Shown here: piece after piece, positions 1 to 7,705 of the stretch
How positions within the stretch are numbered: position 1 is the stretch's first letter
Layout: each line of letters opens with the position of its first letter
Assembly: GCA_025360285.1 (NCBI GenBank)
Contig: JANYCM010000022.1
Span: forward strand, 1-25,752
Length of the DNA stretch: 25,752 nt
From: Sphingomonadales bacterium
GTDB taxonomy: Bacteria; Pseudomonadota; Alphaproteobacteria; Sphingomonadales; Sphingomonadaceae
Direction: 5' to 3'
Position numbers and translations under genes: made by a program
The notes under the pieces: model-generated
Database searches by the model: none
What the model saw: the letters and a program-made list of their open reading frames with translations, nothing else
Told to the model about the DNA's origin: nothing

Positions 1-41
1 GTCGCCCCGGCCGGCTCGTTCGGCTTCGGGGGAGGATCGGC

Positions 42-1277
42 GTGAAGACATCCGCATTGGCATTGGCCACCACGGTGCTGGCGCTCGCCACCCCGCTGTC
101 CGCCGCCACGATCGTGCTGCACAATGCCGGGGGTGTTGCCGCGGGCAGTGCTGTCGCCAATGGCTTTGCCGCGGCTGCCGGCTTCTGGGCCAGCGTTCTC
201 ACAGACAATGTCACCATCAACATCGATGTCGGCTATGCGGCGCTGGCCACCGGCGTGCTCGGCCAGACCGGTACCAATCTGGTCGCCGTCAACACCGCCA
301 ATGTCGAAAGCCTGCTCAGGCTCGATGCCACCTCGGCGCTCGATGCCAAGGCCGTTGCCAATCTGCCCAAGCTGAGCGCCGCGGGCGGGCTGTCGGTAAT
401 TACCTCGGGCTATGCCAACACGGTGGCCAAGACCGGCGTCAACACCGCCATCAAAGTCTATGATACCGACAACAGCGCCAACAACACATCGCTGGCGATC
501 ACCACCGCCAATGCCAAGGCCCTGGGCTATACCGGTTTTTCCGGCGCCGATGCCTCGATCACTTTTTCAAGCAAATTCAGCTTTGATTTCAATCCCGTCG
601 ATGGCATCGCCGCCAACAGCTATGATTTCATCGGGATCGCCACTCATGAGATCGGGCACGCACTGGGCTTCATCAGCGGCGTTGATACCTATGACAGCTT
701 TGGCGCCAAGGGGCCCGGCGCCGGCAGCAGCCTCAATCTCAACGATTATGCCATTGGCTCGGTGCTCGATCTGTTCCGCTATGCCAAGGATCCGACCAAT
801 CTGGTTGCCGGCACGGCGCCGGTGCTTGATTGGTCGGTCGGTGGCACACCTTATTTCTCGGTCGATGGCGGCAAGACGGCGCTGACTTTGGGCACCGGCT
901 CGGCGGCATTTTCCACCGGCGCCTATAATGGCAATGGCCGCCAGGCGTCGCATTGGGTGGACAATAAATATACCAGCGTCGCCGGCAGCTGCCAGTTGCC
1001 CAGCGTCTCGCGCGGCCTGATGGACCCCACCGCCGGCAAATGCGAAGCACTCAGCGTCAGCGCCATCGACCTCGCCGCCTTTGATGCCATCGGCTGGAAC
1101 CTGGGGCCGTCCGCCATCGACCAGCCGACGGTGCGCTTCACCACCGCGCAGATTTCCGGCTACAAACCCGCGACCTTTGGCAGTTTCGTCCCCGAACCCG
1201 CCAGTTGGGCGCTGCTGATCACCGGCTTCGGGCTGACCGGTGCAGCGCTGCGCCGCCGGCGACTTTTGGCCGCCTGA
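42..1277 (+). CDS. Putative zinc metalloprotease-like protein with PEPxxWA-CTERM sorting signal
   Basis: Seen: a GTG start with GGAGG six nt upstream at 31-35. The 411-residue product has an N-terminal signal peptide (about residues 1-21, cleavage near SAA) and an HExxH motif, HEIGHALGF, with H202, E203 and H206. The C-terminus (384-411) is PEPASWA followed by a hydrophobic helix and an Arg-rich tail. Family knowledge: this tail is the PEPxxWA-CTERM signal of sphingomonads, recognised by an exosortase-type system that handles exported or surface proteins. HExxH proteins are usually zinc-dependent proteases. Odd: the position of the third metzincin ligand (212 in the HExxHxxGxxH pattern) is Ser; D215 nearby is an alternative. 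The body is Ala/Gly/Asn/Thr-rich with few cysteines, as expected for an exported protein. The substrate is unknown and proteolysis is inferred from the motif only. It converges on the next gene with a 3-nt gap. Confidence 0.85.
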   Translation: MKTSALALATTVLALATPLSAATIVLHNAGGVAAGSAVANGFAAAAGFWASVLTDNVTINIDVGYAALATGVLGQTGTNLVAVNTANVESLLRLDATSALDAKAVANLPKLSAAGGLSVITSGYANTVAKTGVNTAIKVYDTDNSANNTSLAITTANAKALGYTGFSGADASITFSSKFSFDFNPVDGIAANSYDFIGIATHEIGHALGFISGVDTYDSFGAKGPGAGSSLNLNDYAIGSVLDLFRYAKDPTNLVAGTAPVLDWSVGGTPYFSVDGGKTALTLGTGSAAFSTGAYNGNGRQASHWVDNKYTSVAGSCQLPSVSRGLMDPTAGKCEALSVSAIDLAAFDAIGWNLGPSAIDQPTVRFTTAQISGYKPATFGSFVPEPASWALLITGFGLTGAALRRRRLLAA

Positions 1278-1280
1278 ACC

Positions 1281-1982
1281 TCACGCCCGTTCAAACAACG
1301 ATCGCACCGGCACGCCCCATTCGACAATCCGCCAGCCGCGCGCCACCGCCAGCGCGCGCAGCGCCGGCGACGGATTGGCCGCCACCGCTTCGCCGCCCGA
1401 ATCCACCGCCAGTTCGAACAGCGGCAGGTCGGAAATATGGTCCGAATAAAAGGTAAACGGCACTTCCTCGATCGCATGATGCTGCAACCAGGCGATGATG
1501 CGGGCACATTTCGCCCCGCCATAGACATTGTCACCGCCCAGCCGGTGGTGCAGCCAATCCGCCTCCCAGCGCGCCGGCGTCGCGATGACATCATCAAAGC
1601 CCAGCCGCGCCGCGATGGCCCCGACATAATATTCATTTGACGCCGTCGCCAGCACCAGCCGCCGCCCGGCATCACGGTCGGCCGCAATCGCCGCCATGGC
1701 GCCCGGAAAGACATTGTCGGCAATCACCCGCGCCGCATAGGCCTCTGCCGCCGCCACCAGCCGCGGCCGGGCGATGCGCCGGCCCATCAGCAGCCGGTGG
1801 CCCCATTCCTTCAGTTGCGCCCGGTTGATCCAGCGCAGCGCATAGCCGAGCAGCGCAAGCCCGAGCAGCGGCGCCAGCACCAACCGCCAGGGCGCCTCCC
1901 GCCGCGCCCAGAACAGCAACCACGGCGTCCAGGTGCCGCGCCGCGTGATGGTGCGGTCCATGTCATAGATGCTGATTGTCAC
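1281..1982 (-). CDS. HAD-superfamily (subfamily IB) phosphatase-like protein
   Basis: Seen: a 233-residue protein with the HAD motifs in order. Motif I is DMDRT at residues 7-11 (nucleophile D7, acid D9), motif II is LATAS at 111-115, the motif III lysine is K158 (GGAKC) and motif IV is SDHISDLPL with D181 and D185. Family knowledge: this spacing, with a helical cap between motifs I and II, fits the IB class (SerB and PNPase/C-terminal phosphatase relatives), which hydrolyse small phosphomonoesters. A hydrophobic stretch at 33-50 in the cap may be membrane-associated, as in several bacterial IB members of unknown substrate. The GTG start overlaps the stop of the upstream gene by four nt (GTGA), so the two are translationally coupled. 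The substrate cannot be deduced. Confidence 0.85.
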   Translation of the reverse strand: MTISIYDMDRTITRRGTWTPWLLFWARREAPWRLVLAPLLGLALLGYALRWINRAQLKEWGHRLLMGRRIARPRLVAAAEAYAARVIADNVFPGAMAAIAADRDAGRRLVLATASNEYYVGAIAARLGFDDVIATPARWEADWLHHRLGGDNVYGGAKCARIIAWLQHHAIEEVPFTFYSDHISDLPLFELAVDSGGEAVAANPSPALRALAVARGWRIVEWGVPVRSLFERA

Positions 1983-2545
1983 GGCGCATCGGTCCGGGTG
2001 ATCATTTCAGACAGATGCGCCACCGGCACCCCCAGCGCCGTTACCGTGGCCGTGTTGAGCACATGGCGGCCATCGGCCTGCAGATACAGAAACTGCTCCA
2101 TCATCACAGCGGGGGATCGCAGGCGGTAGCGCAGGTGAAAGACATTGCCGCGCACTTCGCCGCGCACCGGCCCGGCGGCATCGCTTAGCGTTGCCGCATA
2201 ACCGCCGCGGCCATCGGCGGTCATCAGCCATTGCCGCGTCTCGCTGTGGCCGTCGCCCCAACTGACCGTCTGTTGCAGGCGAAAGCGCCCATCCGCCTGC
2301 ATTGCGCCCTCCCCGGCCACGGTGAAGCGCCGCGCCGGGCGGCCGCCGCGTGTCGTCAACACGCCCCAGCCGGCGGTATGGCCGGCGAAAAAGACGTCGG
2401 GTCGCATGGCCGGCCCGGCGGCCTCAAAGCCGGCCAATGGCATCGCGGCCACACAGCCGGCGATGGCCGGTGCCACCAGCAGCACCAGGATGAGCGAATA
2501 AATTTTCCGGTTCGGCCGCGATGATGAAGCCAATTCACGTTGCAC
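1979..2545 (-). CDS. DUF3833-type lipoprotein
   Basis: Seen: 188 residues with a basic N-terminus, a hydrophobic helix and a lipobox ending AIAGC (C31), so it is predicted to be a lipid-anchored envelope protein. The mature part has the DUF3833 pattern: FFAGHTAGWGVLTTRGG near the start, RRFTV, then a RQW block, a GNVFHLRY block, an MMEQFLYL segment and a final LGVPVAHLSEM segment. Family knowledge: DUF3833 proteins have no assigned function. The chosen GTG start has a G-rich stretch about eight nt upstream. The N-terminus before the hydrophobic core is longer than usual for a lipoprotein, so a slightly later start is possible. It is transcribed ahead of, and overlaps, the HAD gene. It is divergent from the Mla operon with 123 nt between, which probably holds both promoters. 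Confidence 0.8.
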   Translation of the reverse strand: MQRELASSSRPNRKIYSLILVLLVAPAIAGCVAAMPLAGFEAAGPAMRPDVFFAGHTAGWGVLTTRGGRPARRFTVAGEGAMQADGRFRLQQTVSWGDGHSETRQWLMTADGRGGYAATLSDAAGPVRGEVRGNVFHLRYRLRSPAVMMEQFLYLQADGRHVLNTATVTALGVPVAHLSEMITRTDAP

Positions 2546-2668
2546 GCGTTCACCCCCGCAATGATTTCGCCAATTCCTGTTAACGCCCGCCGGGCCGATG
2601 TGATCCCCGGAACGCGTCCTCGCCTATCGCCTCTTGCCGGCGGCGCTGCAATCCCGCACCTTTGAACT

Positions 2669-3811
2669 GTGAACACCGTCGCCCTCGCGGTATTTTTCGA
2701 AGATGATGCCGGCACCGGCGGTGCCCGGCGGCTGACCCTGCATGGCCGGCTGACCATGGCGCATATCGGCGATATTGCCGGGCCGCTGCGCGCCCTTGCA
2801 CCGGGCGGCGGCACGCTCGCCATCGATCTTGGACCGGTCGATCGCATCGATACCGCCGGTGCCTGGATGGTGCACCGCCTGGTGACCGATTGGAGCGCCG
2901 CCGGCGTGCCGGCGACGGTGGAAAATGCCTCGGACGATGCCAAGCGGCTGATCGCCGAGGTCGCCACCAATGACAAGCCGATGGCGGTGCGGCCGCCAGC
3001 CGGCAACCCCGCCATTGTCCGGCTGGAACGCATCGGCGGCGCCGTCGTGCTGGCGAGCGACAATATCGGCAATTTCCTCGCCTTTCTCGGCCAGACGCTG
3101 GTGGTCCTGGGCCAGACCCTCATCCGCCGGCGGTCCCTGCGCTGGAACGCCTTCATCCACCAATGCGAATCAATCGGCGTCAACGCGCTGGGCATCGTCG
3201 GGCTGTTGCTGTTCCTGGTCGGCATGGTGGTGGCGCAGCAGGGGGCGGTGCAGTTGCGGCAATTCGGGGCCGAGGTATTTGTCGTCAACCTGATCGGCCG
3301 TTCGACCTTTCGCGAGCTGGGCATATTGCTGACCGCCATCATGGTCGCCGGGCGGTCGTCATCTGCGTTTGCGGCGCAGATCGGATCGATGAAGCTCAAC
3401 CAGGAAATCGACGCGATGGAAATCATCGGCATGTCGCCGATCGAGGTGCTGGTGGTGCCGCGCGTCCTCGCCATGGGGCTGATGCTGCTGATGTTGGGCT
3501 TTTACGGCGCCTTCATGGCGGTGCTGGGCGGCGGCCTGTATGTCTGGGTGGCGCTGGATATTCCGCCGGTCAGCTATGTCCAGCGGTTGCAGGAAGTCGT
3601 GCCGCTGTCGGATTTCGTCATCGGGCTGGTCAAGGCGCCGGTGTTCGGCGTCGTCATCGCCATGATGGGCTGTTTCCAGGGAATGCAGGTGACGGGCAAT
3701 GCCGAATCGGTCGGCGCCCGCACCACCCGCGCTGTGGTTGAATCGATCTTTGTCGTCATCGTGCTGGATGCCTTTTTCGCGGTGTTCTTTTCGGCACTGG
3801 GGTTCAACTGA
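2669..3811 (+). CDS. mlaE: Mla-type ABC transporter permease with N-terminal STAS domain (MlaB-MlaE fusion)
   Basis: Seen: 380 residues. An N-terminal STAS-like part (about 18-100) carries IDLGPVDRIDTAGAWM, the beta-strand plus loop that holds the conserved D-S/T-x-G. A hydrophobic MlaE permease domain (about 130-380) follows, with the family hallmark AGRSSSAFAAQIGSMK, then IDAMEIIGM and VVPRVLA. Family knowledge: MlaE is the inner-membrane permease of a phospholipid transporter, and in E. coli MlaB is a separate STAS subunit bound to the ATPase. Here the two appear fused, a known arrangement in many non-enteric bacteria, which explains why no separate mlaB is present. Only a GTG start gives the whole STAS domain, and no clear Shine-Dalgarno sequence precedes it, so translation may be weak or leaderless. 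It is the first gene of a four-gene operon whose members overlap by 1-4 nt. Confidence 0.93.
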   Translation: MNTVALAVFFEDDAGTGGARRLTLHGRLTMAHIGDIAGPLRALAPGGGTLAIDLGPVDRIDTAGAWMVHRLVTDWSAAGVPATVENASDDAKRLIAEVATNDKPMAVRPPAGNPAIVRLERIGGAVVLASDNIGNFLAFLGQTLVVLGQTLIRRRSLRWNAFIHQCESIGVNALGIVGLLLFLVGMVVAQQGAVQLRQFGAEVFVVNLIGRSTFRELGILLTAIMVAGRSSSAFAAQIGSMKLNQEIDAMEIIGMSPIEVLVVPRVLAMGLMLLMLGFYGAFMAVLGGGLYVWVALDIPPVSYVQRLQEVVPLSDFVIGLVKAPVFGVVIAMMGCFQGMQVTGNAESVGARTTRAVVESIFVVIVLDAFFAVFFSALGFN

Positions 3812-4605
3812 TGACGCCGGTGCTCCCCGATGATGCCGATGTCGTCATCCGCATCCGCGGGCTGGACAATGGCTTTGGGGACCAGACGGTTCATGAAGGG
3901 CTCGACCTGGACGTGCGGCGCGGCGAAATCATCGGCGTTGTCGGTGGTTCGGGCACCGGCAAATCGGTGCTGATGCGATCGATCATCGGCCTGCAAACGC
4001 CGCGCGCCGGCAGCATCAGCATTTTTGGCGAAGATGTCGCCCATCTGGATGCCGCCGCCGCCAAGGATATGCGCCGCCGCTGGGGCGTGCTGTTCCAGGA
4101 AGGCGCGCTGTTTTCCTCGCTCACCGTCGCTGAAAATATCGAAGTGCCGATGCGCGAATTCCTCAGCCTGCCACAGGAACTGATGGATGAATTCGCCGGC
4201 TACAAGGTTGCCATGGTCGGGCTGCCGGTGGAAGCCGGGCCGAAATTCCCGTCCGAATTGTCGGGCGGCATGAAGAAGCGCGCCGGCCTGGCGCGAGCGC
4301 TGGCGCTCGATCCGCGGCTGTTGTTCCTGGATGAACCGACGGCGGGGCTTGATCCGATTTCGGCCGCCGCCTTTGATGAACTGATCAAGGTGTTGAAGGA
4401 AACCCTGGGGTTGACGGTATTTCTGATCACCCATGACCTTGATACGCTGCACGCCATCTGTGACCGGGTGGCGGTGCTCGCCGACAAAAAAGTCCTCGCC
4501 GTGGGAACGATTCCGGAACTTCTGACGTTCGACCACCCATGGGTTAAGGAATATTTCGCCGGGCCGCGCGGCCGGGCCGCCACCCCCAAGAGCAAGGCCG
4601 CCTGA
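3811..4605 (+). CDS. mlaF: Mla-type ABC transporter ATP-binding protein
   Basis: Seen: 264 residues with all nucleotide-binding motifs. These are Walker A GGSGTGKS (45-52), the Q-loop FQEG (Q96), signature LSGGM (150-154) followed by KKRAGLARAL, Walker B LLFLDE (170-175), the D-loop AGLD and an H-loop LITHD. The LSGGMKKRAGLARAL signature is typical of MlaF/Ttg2A rather than of generic importers. Role: it powers the STAS-MlaE permease in moving phospholipids between the inner membrane and the MCE protein. The ATG shares its A with the stop of mlaE (TGATG) and its own stop overlaps the next start the same way, so the genes are translationally coupled and probably made in fixed ratio. Confidence 0.95.
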   Translation: MTPVLPDDADVVIRIRGLDNGFGDQTVHEGLDLDVRRGEIIGVVGGSGTGKSVLMRSIIGLQTPRAGSISIFGEDVAHLDAAAAKDMRRRWGVLFQEGALFSSLTVAENIEVPMREFLSLPQELMDEFAGYKVAMVGLPVEAGPKFPSELSGGMKKRAGLARALALDPRLLFLDEPTAGLDPISAAAFDELIKVLKETLGLTVFLITHDLDTLHAICDRVAVLADKKVLAVGTIPELLTFDHPWVKEYFAGPRGRAATPKSKAA

Positions 4606-5567
4606 TGGAAACGCGCAGCAACTATGCCATTGTCGGGGCCGTCGTCGTCGCACTGACCATCGCCATCTTCGCCATGGTGTTGTGGCTGGCGCGCTTTTCC
4701 GGCGCCAGCGATCAGCATTTCGACATCTTCTTCAAGCAATCGATCAACGGCCTCGCCATCGGATCGCCCGTGGCCTTCAATGGCGTGCCGGTCGGCAAGA
4801 TCGAAACTATCAAGCTGTTGCCCGATACGCCGCAGTTTGTGCGCGTGCGCATCACCGTTGCCGAAGATGTGCCGGTGCTGAAGGGCACCACCGCTGCCGT
4901 GGAAGGCGTTGGCTTTACCGGGGTCAGCCAGATCCAGCTTTCGGGCGCCATGCAGGGTGCCGAGCGCATCACCGAGCCTGGCCCCTATGGCGTGCCCGTG
5001 ATCCCGCCGCGCGCCGGGGCATTGGGGCAATTGCTGGCCAGCGCGCCGGAACTGCTCAACAATGTCTCAAAGCTGACCGACCGGCTGACCGAGCTGCTCA
5101 ACCCCGAAAACCGTAACAGCATCGGGCATATCTTGAAGAATATCGACCGCACCACCGGCGTCCTCGCCGACCGGTCGCCCGATATTGCCAACACGATAAC
5201 CGAAGCCCGCAACACATTGAAAGCCGCGACGGCAACCTTGCAGCGCGTCGACACGCTGGCCGATAGTGCCAATAATTTGCTCAACAGCGATGGCAAGCCG
5301 CTGGTCGCCGATCTGCGCCGCGCCATCAAGGCCGCCGAAACCAGCCTGACGCGCATCGATGACCTGACCAGCGCCGCCAGGCCGGGCATCGAAACACTGA
5401 CGACCCGCACCATTCCGGAAACCGGGCAATTGGTCGCCGATCTGCGCGATTTGACCAGCCGGCTGGGGGCCGTGGCGGCGAAATTTGATGAAGACCCCGC
5501 CGGCGCGATCATCGGCGGCCGCAAACTGCCCGATTATGCGCCGCCCAAGCCGGAGAAAGCCAAATGA
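4605..5567 (+). CDS. mlaD: MlaD/MCE-family lipid-binding protein
   Basis: Seen: 320 residues. There is a short cytoplasmic N-terminus, one transmembrane helix (about 8-30), then an MCE domain (about 38-118) that includes INGLAIGSPVAFNGVPVGKI and GTTAAVEGVGFTGVSQIQL. A long, mainly helical region (about 145-300) with regularly spaced Leu/Thr follows, then a Pro/Lys-rich tail with GGRKLPDYAPP. Family knowledge: MCE proteins form hexameric rings in the periplasm that shuttle lipids and dock on MlaE. At 320 residues it is longer than E. coli MlaD (about 180), so the helical extension may form a tube or needle as in PqiB/LetB-like or mycobacterial Mce proteins (inference). It overlaps mlaF by one nt and the next gene by four. 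Confidence 0.92.
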   Translation: METRSNYAIVGAVVVALTIAIFAMVLWLARFSGASDQHFDIFFKQSINGLAIGSPVAFNGVPVGKIETIKLLPDTPQFVRVRITVAEDVPVLKGTTAAVEGVGFTGVSQIQLSGAMQGAERITEPGPYGVPVIPPRAGALGQLLASAPELLNNVSKLTDRLTELLNPENRNSIGHILKNIDRTTGVLADRSPDIANTITEARNTLKAATATLQRVDTLADSANNLLNSDGKPLVADLRRAIKAAETSLTRIDDLTSAARPGIETLTTRTIPETGQLVADLRDLTSRLGAVAAKFDEDPAGAIIGGRKLPDYAPPKPEKAK

Positions 5568-6181
5568 TGCGGCAGCCGATTACCCTTGTCGCCCTGACGG
5601 CCTTGTTGCTGCTCGCCGGCTGCGGCCCGCTGGTGCAGATCGGCGGCAATGCCAAGCCGCCGGTGTCGCTGCTGACGCTGCGGGCCAGCGCCGCGCCCTT
5701 GCCCTATGCCGGGCCGGCGAAGCTGACCGACAGCATCGGAGTCGATCTGCCCGATGTGCCCGGCGCCTTGCAGACCCTGCGGCTGCCGGTGACGACCAGC
5801 GACAGCGAGATCACCTATCTGGTCGGCGCGACATGGGCCGAACAGCCCAACCGGCAGTTCCAGCGCCTGCTCGCCGACACACTGGCGGCGCATGGTCTGG
5901 CGGTGATCGACACCCACCAGTCAGCCGCTTCGCCGGCGCGCACCCTGTCGGGCACCTTGCGCGAATGCGGGCTGGATGTGCGCGGCGCAGCGGTGGTGCG
6001 CATCCGCTATGATGCGCAACTTGCCACCCCCGGCAACCGCGGCGCGCCGGTGGCGCTGCGGCGCTTTGAAGTGACCGAACCGGCCGGTGACCAGCGCCCG
6101 CCGGCGATCGCTGCCGCGCTCAACCGGGCGGCCAATCGCATCGCCGGGGATGTGGCGGATTGGGCGAAATCTGGCGGGTAG
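5564..6181 (+). CDS. ABC-type transport auxiliary lipoprotein (PqiC-like)
   Basis: Seen: 205 residues with a signal peptide and lipobox LLAGC (C20), so it is lipid-anchored and probably in the outer membrane. A beta-rich domain follows with YLVGATWAEQPNRQFQRLLADTL, a pattern typical of the ABC transport auxiliary family. Start region: ATGATG, the first ATG overlapping the mlaD stop by four nt and the second by one. Family knowledge: members such as PqiC work with MCE proteins and are thought to receive or relay lipids at the outer membrane. In this operon it occupies the place where E. coli has mlaC. No soluble MlaC-type carrier is seen in the window, so this lipoprotein plus the long MCE protein may bridge the periplasm (inference). 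It is the last gene of the operon. Confidence 0.85.
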   Translation: MMRQPITLVALTALLLLAGCGPLVQIGGNAKPPVSLLTLRASAAPLPYAGPAKLTDSIGVDLPDVPGALQTLRLPVTTSDSEITYLVGATWAEQPNRQFQRLLADTLAAHGLAVIDTHQSAASPARTLSGTLRECGLDVRGAAVVRIRYDAQLATPGNRGAPVALRRFEVTEPAGDQRPPAIAAALNRAANRIAGDVADWAKSGG

Positions 6182-6203
6182 TTGCGGCAATCGGCGGCGG
6201 CGA

Positions 6204-6293
6204 ACGGGGCAAATGCGAAAATCACTTGGCCAAGCCCCGTCACAACCCCTATTTCACCGGCGCAAAGCCCGTCCCAGGGGGCAAATCCCCTGG
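6204..6293 (+). other. Two stem-loops between the Mla operon and glutathione reductase
   Basis: The 135-nt gap holds two perfect inverted repeats. The first is ACGGGGC (6204-6210) with GCCCCGT (6234-6240); its loop contains part of the palindrome CTTGGCCAAG at 6225-6234. The second is CCAGGGG (6274-6280), loop GCAAAT, CCCCTGG (6287-6293), ending 23 nt before the gor ATG. Neither has a U-tract, so if they end Mla transcription they are not standard intrinsic terminators. The second could lie in the gor leader. Function not proven. Confidence 0.4.
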
Positions 6294-6316
6294 TGGCGGC
6301 CCCGGAAAGTCCCGCC

Positions 6317-7657
6317 ATGACTGACTTTGACCATGACCTGTTTGTTATCGGCGCCGGTTCAGGCGGGGTGCGCGCCGCCCGCATCGCCGCCGGCCACGGT
6401 GCCAATGTGGCGGTTGCGGAGGAGTTTCGCGTCGGCGGCACCTGTGTCATCCGCGGCTGCGTGCCCAAGAAGCTGCTGGTCTATGGAGCGCACTTCGCCG
6501 AGGATCTGGTCGATGCCCGGCGCTTCGGCTGGACGCTGGAAGGCAAGGCCTTTGATTGGGCGACACTACGCGACAATGTGCTGGCGGAGGTTGACCGACT
6601 TAATGGCATCTATCTGAATACGCTGGAAAATCACAAGGTCACCGTCTATCCGGAGCGGGCGGTGTTCCTTGACCCGCACACGCTGGACGTCGGTGGCAAG
6701 CGGGTGACGGCAAAGCACATCCTGATCGCCACGGGGGCGCAGCCGCTGGTGCCGACGCTGCCCGGCGCCGAACATGGCATCACCTCGAACGAGGTTTTCC
6801 ATCTGGAGGCACTTCCGAAACGCCTGATCATCGCCGGTGGCGGCTATATCGCCAATGAATTTGCCGGGGTTTTTCATGAACTTGGCGTCGAAGTGACGCT
6901 GATCAACCGCGGCGACACCATCTTGCGCGGCTGGGAACCCGCCCTGCGCGATCGCCTGCTGACCATTTCGATGACCAAGGGCCTGAATTTCAAGTTCAAT
7001 TGCGCCATGGATCATGTTGAAAAGACTGGTGACGGGGTACGGCTGCACGTCAAGGATGGCGATCCCATCGATGCCGACCTGCTGCTCTGGGCCGTCGGTC
7101 GCCGCCCCAATGTCGAAGGCCTGGGGCTCGCGGCGGCGGGCGTCGAACTCGATGACCGCGGCGCCATCCGCGTGGATGCCGATTCCGCCACAAATGTACC
7201 GCATATTCATGCGGTTGGCGATGTTACAGATCGTATCCAGCTGACCCCGATCGCCATCCGCGAAGGCCATGCCTTTGCCGACAGCGTGTTTGGCGGCAAG
7301 CCCTGGCGGGTCGATTACAACGCCGTGCCCAGCGCTGTCTTCTCCAACCCGCCGCTGGGCAGCGTCGGCCTGACCGAGGCGCAGGCGCGCAACAATTTGG
7401 GCAGCGTCAAGATTTTCACGTCTGATTTCAGGCCCATGCGCAATGTGCTGGCCGGCCGCAACGAACGCGCGCTCTACAAGCTGGTGGTTGACGAAGCGAC
7501 GGACAAGGTCGTCGGCGCCCATATGATCGGCCCCGACGCCCCCGAAATTCTCCAGGCCGTCGCCATCGCCATCAAGGCCGGGCTGACCAAGGCGCAATTC
7601 GATGACACGGTGGCGTTGCACCCGACGATGAGCGAAGAACTTGTGCTGATGAAATAG
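6317..7657 (+). CDS. gor: Glutathione-disulfide reductase
   Basis: Seen: 446 residues from the ATG at 6317, chosen because GGAAAG lies seven nt upstream and the FAD Rossmann motif (IGAGSGG, 11-17) begins where expected. Upstream in-frame TTG at 6182 would add 45 low-complexity residues through a stem-loop region. The redox-active disulfide is GTCVIRGCVPKK with C43 and C48. The NADPH fold is GGGYIANEFAG, followed by INRGDTILRGWE, whose two arginines fit NADPH preference. The C-terminus has the catalytic His-Glu pair, HPTMSEE (H435, E440). The GTCVIRGC variant and dimer interface tail separate it from dihydrolipoamide and mercuric reductases. Role: NADPH-dependent reduction of oxidised glutathione in the cytosol. 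It precedes DAHP synthase by 48 nt and may be co-transcribed with it. Confidence 0.94.
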   Translation: MTDFDHDLFVIGAGSGGVRAARIAAGHGANVAVAEEFRVGGTCVIRGCVPKKLLVYGAHFAEDLVDARRFGWTLEGKAFDWATLRDNVLAEVDRLNGIYLNTLENHKVTVYPERAVFLDPHTLDVGGKRVTAKHILIATGAQPLVPTLPGAEHGITSNEVFHLEALPKRLIIAGGGYIANEFAGVFHELGVEVTLINRGDTILRGWEPALRDRLLTISMTKGLNFKFNCAMDHVEKTGDGVRLHVKDGDPIDADLLLWAVGRRPNVEGLGLAAAGVELDDRGAIRVDADSATNVPHIHAVGDVTDRIQLTPIAIREGHAFADSVFGGKPWRVDYNAVPSAVFSNPPLGSVGLTEAQARNNLGSVKIFTSDFRPMRNVLAGRNERALYKLVVDEATDKVVGAHMIGPDAPEILQAVAIAIKAGLTKAQFDDTVALHPTMSEELVLMK

Positions 7658-7705
7658 GCGGCGCCGCTTGAAAGCGCCGGCCCAATGGCGCAAAGGGACG
7701 CCATT

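Noticed and set aside
2356..3474. 372-codon minus-strand frame over the DUF3833 gene and mlaE
   Set aside because: The product is Arg/Ser/Pro-rich without family motifs, while the opposite strand encodes clear STAS and MlaE motifs.
6182..6316. N-terminal extension of glutathione reductase from TTG at 6182
   Set aside because: It would run through the hairpin region and add 45 residues before the FAD motif; ATG 6317 has a better ribosome site.
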